DNA of 64,000 nucleotides from Dysidea avara (GCF_963678975.1 NC_089281.1:27198765-27262764), one strand, 5' to 3'. Shown: positions 47,240-61,775, numbered from the stretch's first letter. Program-made: numbers and translations. Notes: generated by a model not told the origin, from the letters alone.

Positions 47240-49395
47240 CAGTCACCCTAATAAAGCATTCAGCTACGTTTATAACTTACTCCATTATAGAATTATATGA
47301 CATTGCAAGTTATTCTGTAGGGAGTTCAGCTACAAACAGTTAATCTTATAGACAATTCAGCTACCAGCAAGTCACCCTGTAGAGAGTTCAGCTACAAATA
47401 TGCTGCTGTAGAGATTCAGAACATTATAAGTCACGCTGAAGAGAATTCAACTATAAACAAGTCACCTTGTAGAAAGTTCAGCTACAACAAGTCACTCTGT
47501 AGAGAATTCAGCTACAAACAAGTCACTGCATAAAGGGTTCAGCTACAAAAGAAGCTACCCAGTAGAGAGTTCATCTAGATCAGCTACAAACAAGTTACTA
47601 TATGCAATGTTCAGCTACAAGTAAGTCACTCTGTAGAGAGTTCATCTACAAACAAGTCACTCTGTAGTACAAACAAGTCACTCTGTAGTACAAACAAGTC
47701 ACCGTGGAGAGAGTTCAGCAACCAATCAAAAGACCACCATGTAAAGAGTTCAGCTATACAAACAAGATATAACTCTATAGAGAGATCAGGTAGAAACTTA
47801 ACAGATTACACTGTAGAGAGTTCAGCTACAAACAAGTCATCCAGTAGAGAGATCAACTAGAAAACATTACCCTGTAGAGAGTTCAGCTACAAAAAAATCA
47901 ACCTTTAGAGCGATCAGCTAGAAACAAATCACCCTGAAGAGATGTCAGTTACAAAAAATCACCCTGTAGAGAGTTCAGCTACAAACAAATCAACCTTTAG
48001 AGTGATCAGCAACAAACAAATCAACTTGTAGAGAGATCAGCTAGAAACAAATCAACCTGCAGAGAGATCAGCTACAAACAAATCAGCTTGTAGAAAGATC
48101 AGTTACACACAAATCAACCTGTAGAGAGATAAGCTAGAAACAAATTACCCTGTAGAGAGTTCAGCTACAAGCAAATCACCCTGTAGAAAGTTCAGCTAAA
48201 ACAAATCAACCTGCAGAGAGATCAGCTACAAACAAATCACCTTATAGAGAGTTCAGTTACAAACAAATTACCCTGTAGAGAGATCGGCTACAAACAAATC
48301 AACCTGCAGAGAGATCAGCTACACACAAATCAACTTGTAGAGATATCAGCTGCAAACAAATTACCCTGTAGAGAGATCAGCTAGAAACTATAAACAATGT
48401 AAGGAGTTCAGCTACAAGCAAATCACCCTTTAGTGAGTTCAGCTACAAACAAATCAACCTGCAGTGAGGTCACCTACAAAAAAGCACCTTGTACAGAGTT
48501 CAGTTACAAAAAAATTACCCTGTGGAGAGATCAGCTAGAAGAATTCACCTGTAGAGAGTTCAGCAACAAAGAAACCATGCACCATGTAGAGAGTTCAGCT
48601 GCAAACAAATTACCCTGTAGAAAATTCAGTTACAAACAAATCGCCCAGTAGAAAGATCAGCTAGAAGAAGTTACCTTGTAGAGAGTTCAGCTACAAAGAA
48701 ACCATTATGTATAGAGTTCAGCTGCAAACAAATCACCTGTACAGAATTCAGCTACAAACAAATCACCCTGTAGAGAGATCAGCTAGAAGAAGTCACCTTG
48801 TAGACAGTTCAGCTACAAACAATTCAATCTGTACAGAGATCAGTTAGAAGAAGTTTCCTTGTAGAAAGTTCAGTTACAAACAAAACACTCTGTAGAAAGA
48901 TCAGCTAGAAGAATTCACCTTGTAGAGATTTCAGCTACAAAGAAACCACCATGTAGAGAATTCAGCTGCAACCAAGTCACCCTATAGAAAATTCAGCTAC
49001 AAACAAATCACCCTGTAGAAAGATCAGCTAGAAGAAGTTAACTTGTAGAGAGTTCAGCTACAAAGAAACCATTCTGTAAAGAGCCAGCTGCAAACAAATC
49101 ACCTATACAGAATTCGGCTACAAACAAATCACCCTGTAGAGAGATCAGCTAGAAGAAGAGTTACCTTGTAGATAGTTCAGCTGCAAACAATTCACCCTGT
49201 AGAGAGATCAGCTAGAAGAAGTCACCTTGTAGATAGTTCAGCTACAAATAAATCACCCTGTAGAGAGATCAGCTGGAAGAAGAGTTATAGTTCAGCTGCA
49301 AGCAATTCACCCTGTAGAGAGATCAGCTAGAAGAAGTCACCTTGTAGAGTTTTAAGTTACAAAGAAACCACCATGCAGAGAGTTCTGTAATAAAT
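47240..49395 (+). repeat. ~31-bp minisatellite, single-orientation array
   Basis: About 70 degenerate units of 'gtagagagttcagctacaaa' + 'caaatcaccct'. Unlike the 22-25 kb complex, all units point the same way. Confidence 0.85.
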
Positions 49396-49572
49396 ATATG
49401 TATTATATATATAACTTGTATGTTTACTGATGAATTCAGAAATATTTAAAGTATTTAACATCTGCTTCATCTTTTCTTCTTCCTGTGGTAAAGAAAAAAC
49501 AATAGCTTAAAAAAGCCCCAAAGCCGGCCATAGGCCGGCTTTGGGGTATATACAAATGCAAAAAGAAGTGAA

Positions 49573-49902
49573 ATCTAATCCAAAACAGCCAAGCTGTAAA
49601 AAAAGTGTGCGGCCCTCAAAAAGGCTATGGTGAAAAAAGATGTGAAATCCAAGGTGGCGGCCAAGAAATGGCTGTGATGATAGGTTAATGGTAAAAATTT
49701 TAATAACAACAATTCAGGTGAATTTTGTGCCAAGACCAAGCGACACAAAATTAACCTGAATTGTCATTATTAAAATTGTTACCATTAACTTACCATCACA
49801 GCCATTTCTTGGCCACCACCTTGGATTTCACATCTTTTTTCACCATAGCCTTTTTGAGGGCCGCACACTTTTTTTTACAGCTTGGCTGTTTTGGATTAGA
49901 TT
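49573..49902. repeat. 330-bp palindrome, copy 2
   Basis: Arms of about 155 bases from ctaatccaaaacagccaagc to its inverse gcttggctgttttggattag, with a short loop near 49735. It is homologous to 25064-25318 but with longer arms. Confidence 0.9.
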
Positions 49903-49904
49903 AT

Positions 49905-52402
49905 TATAGCCAGACAGCCTGTTACTGTCTGGGCACTTGATCAACAGGTAAAAAGTACAAATAAACTTATTACATACAAGTGTTTAGATGATAGCTAGTG
50001 GTCAATTAATTTCTTAAAATCATCAACTGATGCCGGCTGCACAAACTACTTCTTGTGGTAAGTTATTCCATGGTTCTTCTTGTAAAAATATATATATTTC
50101 CTGGTATCCAATGCCGATTGACACACTTAATCTCCCACACAATGTGGTAAACACATGACACAGCTGGTGAAATTTGATTTTCAGTCTCAGGTTTATAGCT
50201 ACCTAGCTATAAGATATGCAAAGAACATGCTGGAGAAGACGATATTTTTGGCCAGGAAATCCCAATGCTTCGTGATCCCTACTATATGTACCTCGCGTGA
50301 CACATGCAAGGTTCATCATAATTATGGGGGCGGCGGCAATATATTTGCCGCCCCCACAAACGACCATACTGATTTAAAAATCTATAAATGTCACGGTGAT
50401 TTAATGGTATGCGAATTTTGGAATAGATCCACACTGAACGTGTGACTATTTCCTGGTGGTTGCCGTGGCTGTGCCGTCTTCTCATATATCACATCGAGAG
50501 AAGCTCACATGCACCTTGAGCCGGTGAGTGCCTTACTTATATTTATTATATTATATTTGCAAGACTCTCAGTATAGCTAGCTATACTAGATTACACTGTA
50601 ATTTTCATAAGTATGATTTATGCTCATACTAATGGTATGCTACCTGCGTGCGGTCACTTAGTACATACTTCAGAAGTATGATCATCATACTAAGTGACCA
50701 TAGGTAGCATACCAGTATGAACTTCATACACAGTGTATATATGTTGACTCTAAGTTAGTCTTTGAAGAGAAAACATGATCAATTCATATCAGTGCTGGAT
50801 GGTAGACTAGCTATATGCTTCATGCAGATGGGGGAAAATACAACACATGTTACACATATGTAGCTTGTACATGCAGATATATAGATGCGTGGCCAGACCA
50901 TATTTGTGATTGAGTGGGCATTAGCTATATATAGCTAATATATAGCTAATGCCCACTCAAAGCTGTATAGGTCTATAGAGCTGTATAGGTCTATAGCTGT
51001 ATAGGTCTATAGACCTATACAGCGCATATTATCCTTATGGTTGAGTAGGCCATACTATGGCTATTCAATGAATAGCTAAGTACATCACACCAGTTACATC
51101 ATGCAGATGATTTACAGCTTCTCTAGTAGATATAAGGATTATCATGAACCACAGTTCCTTATATTACTGAAATGTTATGCACAATTTCTCATTCATGAAA
51201 CCATATCCATAGATACCTAACAACAGAAGATTTATTCAATCCAAAGCCAGTGCAGTAGCTGTCCAAAAAGGAATTCTCTGGTGCAAGATCTCTGCTGCGT
51301 GTATTGTTTTCCTTCCAGTGAAAGAGTAGGATTTTAATAAGTTAATCAATCTGAGATATTAAACAATCACAGAATTCTTTGATTTAGATTTCAGCTGAGT
51401 TTTAGTACATTGATAGCAAAATTTTAGGTGCCTCCCATAAAGGTAAAGTATTATAGCAAATTCAGATTTGATGAAGTACCACTAGCTTGGTCGTATTTCT
51501 CTTTGACAACCTTCAACATCACCATACTTGACAAGCTAGCTTGTTAGATACAGCACCTTACTTCTTGCTAATTGATCGTGTATCTATCAGTGAAATACTA
51601 GCTAACTAGTAAATTTTAATTTAGCAAATTTGTAAGCATCTGCCAAATCACCAACATGCCAAAATTTTTGCTCATAATTATGGCATATCCTAGCAAGCCA
51701 AACCAATATAAGATTAATGTGTAGTAATCTCAGTAGGGGTATGCGATAATGAAATTTTTAATATTGTGATAATGTACCTCATTATCACGATTATCATGAT
51801 ACTTGACTACACACATAAATACCAATTAGATACTGTAAATGTCTCTAATAAATTATCACTGTGTCACTCATTATGCAGTTGTGCTTGTTTTATAGCTATA
51901 TCTGGAAACCAGTATCATGACAAAAAATTTATAAGGTATTTGTCAGAATTATTCCTGTAACATTTTCTCATTTCAGGTTGGCCACATGTAGTTTACAGAA
52001 GTATCCAGAAATTTCCTATTATCATGATAATGCGATAATGAAAATTTTTGCAATAACGGTAATGACTTTTCATGATAATTGATTATTCACGATTATCACA
52101 CAGCAGTAAATCTTAGCATACTCTTCAAGCTTTTCTACTTATCTGATGATTACCATCAGACAGGATATGTATCATATCCATTGAGTTCAAATAGAGACCT
52201 AGCTGTGTGTGACAATTCCAAGTGTTAGGCTGTAAGGGTTTGACGTGCTCCATCCTAGTTCTAGACATGCTGACTTGTTTGACTCTCGATCTCTATTCTT
52301 ATTAATTTTACACTAGAAATATATTAACTGGAAAATTTTTCATTTGTTTGCATTCATATTAATTTTGCTTTTTGCATCCATATTTTATACAGATCAGATA
52401 AG
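49905..52402. other. 5' part of unit B upstream of receptor B
   Basis: Collinear with 28940-34597 of unit A but shortened. No gene. It holds the eroded LINE fragment (50380-50470), the inverted repeat at 50627-50722, short tandem 'gtataggtctatag' repeats near 50970-51020, and the insertion 51736-52103. Confidence 0.55.
51736..52103. mobile_element. Insertion with GTATGCGATAATGA-like ends, unit B only
   Basis: Starts ggggtatgcgataatga and ends attatcacacag, imperfect inverted ends, with cagta on both sides (51731-51735, 52104-52108). It is rich in gataat/attatc words. Unit A reads straight through at about 34310-34322. Confidence 0.55.
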
Positions 52403-55400
52403 ATGTTGTCTATACTGTTGATGGTCTGTATTTCCATGGCAGGAGCCCTGAATATCAGTGATAATATTGGTATGTATAACTTTAACTGTAGATATTCTGA
52501 ATATGATTGTTATCAAATTATCTATCACCAGCCATGCAGTATATTTGTTATTTCCCTTTTCACGTAATTAAATAGCTACCGCATATTGGAACTCAGTATG
52601 TACTTATTAAGGCAACTACTTCATTCTGTTTTTCATTAGTGCCCACATGTATTTCCATTATTATAGATTCATCCATTATTTGTCTGAACATGTGCAGGTC
52701 AGGTGCCACACTCATACAGTAGATATGTACTCTTGCACTGTATAGTGCTTAGAAATGATTGTCAGATTTATCCTGTGAGCCTCCCACCAACATTAAAAAT
52801 ATTTACAGAATTTTACAAGCAAGAATTCAACTGACTAGCTCATATGCACTTCTCAATGCCACTGTGTTTGTCAGTGGAGACTTTACATCAGAAATAGACT
52901 AGAATTTTTTGGACATAGTCTAGGTATATTGGGATAATGGTAATGACCTGCCTGCCCACACTCCACCTTTAGAATATGAAATACAGAAAATCACCAAATT
53001 TTGTAAGACTTTTAGTAGTGAAGCCATGAACCATATGTAGACATTGCCTGAAATTCTTACAAACGCATAATAGAGCAGTCACCTATATATACAATTCTCC
53101 ATACAAAAGACTGCTGGCTAAAATTATTAATTGTTAATCTCAAATGGTGTTACTGCAGTAAAATGAAGCAAATTTGTAAAATTTAAATTTGTTGCATGAT
53201 TACACAGTTGAGTATCCATGTGCACATGTTTTGATGTATTACCTTCTTTTCTGTCCTTATAGTGGTACACATTACTCCCGTTCAACAAGTTCATCTTGAT
53301 GAACAGGTTCTACTTGAATGTAACATGACCAGTAGTGATACCAACAAAGTGTTAAGTGGTCTCAGCTTGGCCTGGTATGATGGGTTTATCCCCTTAACTC
53401 CTGTTATCAAGAGTATCACCAACCTGAAACATTGGATTGTTGTCAACATATCAGTCAGTTCCTGGCTACAGTATGGTCGCTATGTTTGTAAAGTTGGGAG
53501 TGAGACAGGGACCCTAGTAGTGAAGAAGACTGCTATTTTACCACCAGGTAATAATATTGACTGTGCAATGCATATGACTTTACACTGAAGATAGTCAGGC
53601 TTGTGAAATAGAATGATTGTTGTGTAGAGTGTATCTACATAGTGTTTTGTCATATACATGAACATTGCATGTTTCCATGTATGTATGTATAGCCTTAACA
53701 CATGTCTGTTTAGTATGAGTGTATGTAAGGTCATTGTATATTATCAAGACTCATGGTAGTGAGTTGCGTGCATGGCCAAGAAAGTATGCCCCACTAAACA
53801 AGCACTGCCACTAGTGTAAGTTATTTACATGTAGCAATGGCTTTGCAAATCCTCACTGTAATTCACGTGATCTGTATATGTGACCGGATTTCACATAACA
53901 AGGCTTCCACACACACAAAATCAAACTTACGATTTTACCAGAAATGGATTGCTGGTCTAATACACTATCATATTTCACACTGTACTTCCTTCAGCACTGA
54001 CAAGTCTGGTTTCTGTAGCAGCTTTCTTCCGACCCTGTCAAAGCCACGAGTGTGAGATTGGCACCATTAAATGGCCATGGCTTTGTGATAATGGTGTGTA
54101 GTGAGCTGGGACTTCACAGAGAGCTCGCCAATAGTGTTCTCAGTCAATTTGGAGTAATTTGAGGGCCATGGAGGGCCATGGAGAGCCCAAACTTGGCCTC
54201 TGGATTCCAATCGTCTTCTTACTTCATTTTATACCCGTATATTAAAACCACCGTCCACCCCCACCCTCCCACCCTATTACTACCCCCACCCTCCCACCCT
54301 ATTACTACCACCTGTGATATTATTACCCGCTCGAAAAAAGCTGCTCAAAACAGGGCAAATTTTGGTTATCAGAAATGTATACACCCACTCAGTGATAGCT
54401 AGTGAACAGATGAACAATTGGTGCAAATTTTTTTTGCACAGCTGTAGGCACTGGGAAGTTATTACACAATGATTCCTTAAAATCGCCATATCTCCTAACA
54501 AAGCTTTGTGCGTCGAAGCCTTGTTTTGTCAAATTCAGTCATATATACCATTTATAACACGTCAGCTCACGAACCTACAACAAGCTTTAAATTTGACAGT
54601 AGAGACAAACAATCCATGTAGCCATACTAATTCACTCATCTAATATGTGGCATGACCAAATCATCTGCATTTACGGGATTTCCCTTATCAAACAGAGATT
54701 AGATAAATAGTTGTGTATTAATTTAATGTGCACGCCATTTACTATATAGTTACCACTATATAAAAGATGTTTGCTAGCTGACAAGCTGCTTCAAGTAAAT
54801 GTAAGTTACCTACAACTACCACATCTCACAAAACTATATTTAAGTCCATTTCATTCAGTGATTGAGAGTTCATTATTTTCTGGCTAGCTGAAATGCTAAT
54901 GGATATAACCTACAAGTATTTCCTTCTATTATCCTCATCAAAATTTACCATGCCACATTGTCAAATATAATTCAATAAGCTAGCACCATGGAACTATTAC
55001 ACTGGACTTCATATATAATTATCTGTGTATAATCTGATGTTTCACAGTCATCTGGCTAGATCTAGTTTGTAGTTGATATTGCAATATACTGTTTTAGAGT
55101 AAAATTCTGGGTGGTAGGTATATAGGCAGTGTTGGGCGAGTTACTTTGTAAAAGTAACTAGTTACATATTACATATTTACTTGCAACTGAACTATTTAGT
55201 TACAGTTACATATTACCCATAAAATAGAGTAACTATAATAATATTACATATTATATTACTTTGTGTCCACAGCCTTAAGCTCTCACGTGTGAAACTACCA
55301 CTTTATCACGTGACATGATTGCGTTGTTGGACAATGTGCAAATCTTGGTTATAAGTAAGAAGCTGGTGAATAAGCTTCATTCAGTAGGCTTCGTTACTTC

Positions 55401-57696
55401 GTTGTAGCTAGGTGTTACTCAGAGGATAACTAACGAGATAGTAACTTCGTTACTTGTAGTAATAATATTACGTAATATTAGACTCGGTACAGTAACTATA
55501 TTACTTAGGTAACGTGTTACTTTTGTAAGTAAAGTAACTTGAGTTATATTACCCTTTTTAATAGCGTATTTCGTTAAATTACTTAGTTACCACAAAAGTA
55601 ATAATATTACATAACGCGTTACTTAATATATGTAACGCGTTACTCCCAACACTGTATATAGGTGTCCTGTTATAGAACATGATTAAACAAACTTGTTCCC
55701 TACGTGATTCAAGTGATTCCCATTGTAATTTATTTAACATCCTAGCATCATATATATACACATAACTCCTTTCACATATCGAGCAACGCGCTCTTTTAGC
55801 ATTTATCAGGTGTGGACTCCAGATTGTTGACATACTCAGGTTTAGATGATAAGGTAGGCTATTTCTCTCAACAAAGCTAGTGTCTGGTTGGCTTTACAAG
55901 TACTAGACGAATGTGTTTGTTTATGCCATTTTAAGTCACTCTGTATCATGATGCCCAAGTATTTGTAATGTTCAACAGGAGATAAGACATGGCTGTGATT
56001 TCTGTATGGCAAGGGTATCTTATTTCATCCTAGGGAGTAAAACATTCATAACAGAACATTTAAATACATAATAATTATATATGAATAACTTATCAAGCCT
56101 CCAATAACAGTAGTATTTAAATAATATTATAACATCGTTAATCAGACTGTGGGACCAAGTGTCCTACAGACCTTCTGAATGATTTGTGCTGTAAAGCTTT
56201 AAATAATTAAATAGGCGTCCACTGTCCAAACAATACCAGTGTGTGAAGTAGTATATGCTCTAATAGAATTATTTAAGATATTTATGAGCTTCATTTATGG
56301 CCACTCCAACTATGATAGTTATGTTTCTTGTCTCATGAAATATGCGGGTGGGGTGGATTCAGAAGTGACTCTCAATCAAACTATTTTTATTGTTACTGAC
56401 TGTTCTATTAGGGTATATTGATCACAACTTTTACCAATGCCAATTTTCTGCATGGAAAAATGCCTGTAATTGCTGCCATACATATTGGGCTGAAGCAAAT
56501 ATGCTGAAAAGTATCATTTTACAGTATCATGATTAGCAAAAATCTGCATGCATTTCTGAAATTTCCCATTCTCAGAAAGATGCAGGCAGTGGACCAGAAA
56601 CATAATTACCAATTGGAGTGGCCTATCCAAGCAAATTCATGAAATACATACAGTAATTGATTGAACTATCATTACACAAGTAATGTAGTTTGACCTGTAC
56701 TTTGTTTACAAAATCAAATTTTACAATTATTTTAACCTCTTATGTAGGTATTACTGTACAGTGAGTGAGGATAAAAACCTTTATGGATCACTACCATATG
56801 CATAGGGGGAAATTTCTTCCTTTTATGCATTTATAATGCCATTTTGATTGAGTTCTGGTATGGATAGCTACCAATTTGCAAAAATCTCCCTTGCTATATA
56901 GTAGCTAATACTCACTCATGCAAAAACAGCTTGACTGTACTAAAAGGATATGTCCAAGAAAGTAAAAATAACTGGCAACTTAAAGTACCGTTATTTGGTA
57001 CAGTAATGCACCTATGTTTTAAATTGGTCCTTTATCACTGATTTGTGCAGTCTTGCTGCATTCCATCTTAACTCTAATTGGCTAGTAATTTGGCCACCTT
57101 TTTTTCTACACTGACTATTGAAAAAGGTAGCCAAGTTACTAGTGTAACTAGGAATGCAGCAAGACTGCACAAGTCAATGATAAAGGACCGATGTTAGATT
57201 TTGTAAAATATTAGCTGCATTACCATTTATTATTGGCCGCACCAGATATCAGCTCTTTAGTTGCCAGTTATTTTCGTGGATGTGTCCCTTTTTAGTACAG
57301 CCAAGCTGTTTTTGTATATATGGTATATCAAACTTCAAAGAAGCCACTGGTTGTGTATTATATATACAAAGGTAAGTATTTATACTTACCTGTGTTTAGG
57401 TAAGTATATTATACTGGTTTGAGGTACATGACACACTAATAGTGTCATGCCTATTTGCTGGCTAATAGCCCGCACTGTGCAAGGTGACCAATCACCCCAG
57501 CAAGTATGCAATGCATGAAGTGTATGCATAGTGAGGCCGTGTTGCTGGGTTGCAAAGCTAACAACTCTACGGCACCCTGACCCTACCTGGTCTCCACCAC
57601 ATGGTCAGAGACAGGGCTGCTGCGATTAGCTACACCACAAAGGACTGTCCTCTGTGGTGTATTACCAGGACCACCACTAGGATGTTGGCAGCACAG

Positions 57697-57740
<44 letters not shown>

Positions 57741-60605
57741 GCACGCACACATGTACACGTGCACACACAGATACATTCTGATTCATCTATTGATATAGGT
57801 ATTGAAGAAGAACAACTAATACAAGAAAGTGGTCCATCTGACCCTGGGGAGTATATTGTATCTTGTCCACTTACTTCCGATGACATCACCTGGTCTCTTC
57901 TAACAATAAACTACACTGAGCTAACACTGGAGTACCATAATCCTAGCTTTACACATGATCTGACATCCTATGAGAAATCTATTAAGGCATTGTGTTTTGG
58001 TGGAGGACACTACTCTATACAGTACATTTATCCTAAAGGTAAGCAAGTAACATGGTCTGACTTGTTGTTAGTAGTATATCCTTTAGATTATGAACCTGTG
58101 AGGTTTATCTTCCCTGCAGAAGAGAATTCCACCACCATATTCCCCAGTTTAGATCCAAAGTTAATAGAGTGCAGAACAACAGGCTCACTGCGTCCCGATG
58201 TTACCTGGTTTCACGATGGGATGAAATTAGAGAGTGACATACAGCGACGCCTTCACATTGTTGAAGTGTCATCTGACCACCCACCCTATGTTCTGCAACT
58301 AAATATATTCAGCCCTGTACCATTTTTTGATAGCGGTGAATATGTGTGTATGGTAGAAAACAAGTGGGAAGTAGTGAATCGTTCCTTACACATTCAGTTT
58401 TATATCCGTAATAAAGGTATGTGGTTTGTTGGTATTTTGTATTAGTTTTATATTTGTTATTATTTTGCAGACCATCTTATCATTACTACTTATTCTCCAT
58501 TCCATTATTTATATGATGGAGTACAGTTTAAAGCCACATGTATTGTGCAAGCAAGTGTCTCCAACAATGGACTGATCACTATGGCAATTACATATAAAAA
58601 TCATACAACTGATTTAACTCCAACATGGGCAGTGTCGACTCACAAGAAAGAACACGGAGACCGAGTTGCTTTTGATGTCCAAACAGAAGTTAAGGAAGGG
58701 AGCAGATGGTTTATTGCCACAGTAACAATCTCCGATGTTACCCAAACCGATAGTGGCTATTATGACTGCATTGCAGCCAGTTTTGCTGATTCTAAAACAA
58801 ATACTTCTCATGTGCAATTCTTTGAAGGTAGCCTTAATGTGATTACATCCATGTTTAGTTCACTTGTCTTTTAGTTCCTTTACAGATTATTGATTATGAG
58901 CCTGAGATGATTTGTGTGGAAGAGAAAACATCAGTGCTGCTTACATGTGATATTAAAGTTGAAGACTTGTTGCTTGAATACAAGCTGTTCTCTATCTCAT
59001 TTCGTTTCTATGCTACCAGTGAAACAGTGTCTATACTATATGATGCTGATCTTCAGCAGTTTGGTAATGGTACCGTACGTGCTACACTGAATATATCACA
59101 GGCAGGCTACAAAGATGAAGGAATATATGAGTGCTACGTGCAGACACTGCCTGTCGACAATTTCCTGATAAGTCCAACTGATCATTTTGATTTTTACATA
59201 GATGCTAGAAACACAACTTTGAATGTGACAGCATCAGGTATGATTATCATGTGTGATGACTGTCTCAGCTAAAATCTGCATAGTTTGCACCAGTGTAGAG
59301 GGCTTGTATATGAAACACGCATTACAAAATGTCTAACAACTATTGCTAGTCAGCTATATGTGACAGCAGGCTATATGTAGCCATTCTCAATGGTTAAGCA
59401 TAGAATGAGATATTTTAGCTAAGTAAGTTGCTAGTGTACACTAGAATAACCCCGAGCCCACAAAACAGTAAAATTCATGACTAATCTACTGAACATAAAT
59501 ACTGCACTTTTTTACATTAACCTATAGTTTTTAAAAATATATATTCATTACTATCCTTTCTTCTGACAGTGACACTGGTGACAGTGTGGGTATCTCATGG
59601 TGACAAAGCAACAGTATTTGTTACATTCTGCACTATTGAATTGGCCCTCACATATGGCTATAGCTACCTACTAAAAGTTGCTAAGCATTTTCATAAGTTG
59701 TGTTTTGCACTCAAGCTCTCTAAAATATAAAACTATAACTGCTTTAGGGATAGTCAACATCGTCTACAGACTTTCAAAGCTGGCTTAAAATTTCCCCATG
59801 TTGCAACTTTCAGAAATATAATTATTTCACTTCATCTTTCTCCATGCATATTTCATCTTTCAGAAATAATGTCAGGACCGATTTACAAAGTAGTCTACCC
59901 CTCATAAATACAGTAGGACTCGATTATCTGAACAGTTTAAGTGACTGCTCTATTAGAGTATTTCGTCATTAGGTGTACGTTCTATTAGAGTACGTGTATG
60001 TTCTATTAGAGTAGTTTGAACAGAACTCTGCATATAAATGAATGGGCTTATTGGAATAAATTCACTTATATCTGAACGCTTTTATGGCACACAGGTGTTC
60101 GGATAATGGAGGTCCTACTGTGCTTTAAGATAAGTTGTGTAATTCAGTTATCTTGATATTCACCGAGCCTTGAGTACATGCTGATGTGGTACACTCAGTT
60201 GTCCATACTTACCACTCCATGCATTCTTGAACTCCCATGCTATCCTTTTGGAATTTGGGATAATTTTTTTTCCCCTCTCAGGTTTTTTGCACTCTTTTGT
60301 ATAGTGTCTCCAGATCCATATATGACTTTGCTGTGTGTATGTATTTATAATGCATGCTTTACAGTATGTGTTGTCCTCTAGCCTTTAATAATAATAATAA
60401 TAAAAAGAAGTCTGATGATACATCCAGTAGCATAATTATTATCAGCACTATGAGTGCTCTATCTGCCATCATCTTTGCTGTTATGGCCTTCCTCACTTGC
60501 TACATTGTGAAAAAGAGATGCTACATTATGCAGAAAAATAGATGCTACAAAGACAAAAGATTTCCTACACATCCCAAAAAACAGAATGAATATGTGTATA
60601 TGTAA
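52403..60605 (+). CDS. Five-Ig-domain receptor with YVYM tail, copy B
   Basis: Exons: 52403-52469, 53263-53547, 57799-58038, 58120-58416, 58471-58827, 58875-59237 and 60382-60605 (TAA). They give 610 residues with the same architecture and phase-1 introns as copy A. Across exons 2-6 (1542 bases) I count 12 differences from copy A, 6 changing an amino acid; exon 4 and its neighbouring small introns look identical. Exon 7 is different: about 9 replacements against 1 silent change, three extra Asn before the membrane helix, and an 8-residue insertion (YIMQKNRC) in the tail. The C-terminus is HPKKQNEYVYM, keeping YxxM but losing the YxN form of copy A. The signal peptide is MLSILLMVCISMAGA. The reading frame is intact, so both copies are probably functional. 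Function is inferred as for copy A. Confidence 0.88.
53877..54545. mobile_element. 669-bp TA-flanked element in receptor B intron
   Basis: Starts tatgtgaccggatttcacat and ends in the related inverse (ttgtcaaattcagtcatata), with TA on each side. Unit A has the empty site ctg-TA-cca at about 36132-36140. It contains two tandem 'ccacccccaccctcccaccc' blocks (54253-54301). No coding capacity. Confidence 0.8.
55127..55654. mobile_element. 528-bp hAT-like element with CAGTGTTGGG ends
   Basis: Starts cagtgttgggcgagttactt and ends taacgcgttactcccaacactg-like inverse. The 8-bp duplication tatatagg is exact (55119-55126, 55655-55662). Unit A has the single site (agatatagg, about 36784-36792). The interior consists of 'gtaactagttac'-type words. 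Confidence 0.88.
55655..56015 (-). pseudogene. LINE reverse transcriptase remnant, copy B
   Basis: Counterpart of 36780-37150. Minus-strand translation has STIWSPHLINAKRARC and LNKLQWESLESRREQVCLIMF. Confidence 0.7.
56933..57320. repeat. Foldback element in receptor intron, copy B
   Basis: Counterpart of 38046-38450 with nearly identical sequence. Confidence 0.75.
57697..57745. repeat. (CA)n next to exon 3, copy B
   Basis: Uninterrupted (ca)n followed by cgca units, clearly longer than the tract in unit A (38821-38850). Confidence 0.9.
59911..60120. mobile_element. MITE with CAGTAGGACTC ends, copy B
   Basis: Counterpart of 41004-41212, again with three copies of the dispersed CTCTATTAGAG-type motif. 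Confidence 0.7.
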
Positions 60606-61504
60606 TATAACTATTAAATGTGATGAAGTATTGTGATCAAGGGAATAGGAGCAATTTTCAGAGTGTGGAAGACAAAGCTAGCCATAACCAGCTAACCACA
60701 AACCCATGCAGACACAGGGTTCGGCTCCTGTAGTTCAGTGCATATGTGCATTTATATAATTATGCGTGTGTGTGTTATCACTAGCTAATAACCCTACATA
60801 GCTATATCTCCTCACTCCCTATCCTGCTAATGGCTACTATACTCCTCTACACCTACTGGATATGCTCAATGCATGTATATATTATGTGAGAGATCATGGT
60901 CACTTGAAGGTCTTCCCTTTATGTTTAATGTACTTCGCACTACAAAGATTACAACATTAACAGTTGTTTTCTGCAAAGTGAAAACATTGTACCTTGAAGG
61001 AACTGGGATATCTGCTCTAGCAGGTGTTCCCAAACTGAGTGTAGATTACATGATCACTACTTGGCCCCAACAGTATGGGGGAAACAAAATACTTTTGAAA
61101 ATAGTGTGGGGGCCATAGCCCCCTGCCCCCCCCGTTCTGACGCCCTTGATTATGATGTAATATTGATTCTAAGCAAGTAATACATAGCTGTAGTATAATT
61201 ATATGGATGCTCATTTACCTTTTTACTTGTAGCTACTATAGTACAATGTAACAATCACCAATGCAGAGGTGTAGGATGGGATACCCCTTAGTTTCTAAGT
61301 TTACAAAAGAAACCTAACATCATTAGTTTGGCAGTACAAAAGTGAGTAGGCAACAGCAGCATATATACAGTACAGTACAGCGAGTAACATAAAACTTACA
61401 TAGAGAAGAATCTATGCAGATGGGACATCTCTTGAAAGAGATCAAGGTACAGCAGTCTAATAAAGTATTACAGATGTGCTCAGGGTACATTTGGGAATAT
61501 TGGC

Positions 61505-61773
61505 AGATCTAGACATTAAATATAGGCAATGCAGACCTCCGATATGTAGCTATCTGTCATTTGGGTGTAACGATACACTACGAGAATTTAAAATGAATTA
61601 CTTACATTGAATATTGCTATATATACAGTTAATTAATGACATTAATTAACTGTATATATAGCAATATTCAATGTAAGTAATTCATTTTAAATTCTCGTAG
61701 TGTATCGTTACACCCAAATGACAGATAGCTACATATCGGAGGTCTGCATTGCCTATATTTAATGTCTAGATCT
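61505..61773. repeat. Perfect 134-bp inverted duplication with 1-base spacer
   Basis: The left arm 61505-61638 and right arm 61640-61773 are exact inverse copies by eye. Unit A (42676-42780) has only one arm-like copy, so the duplication arose in unit B. Confidence 0.92.
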
Positions 61774-61775
61774 CT

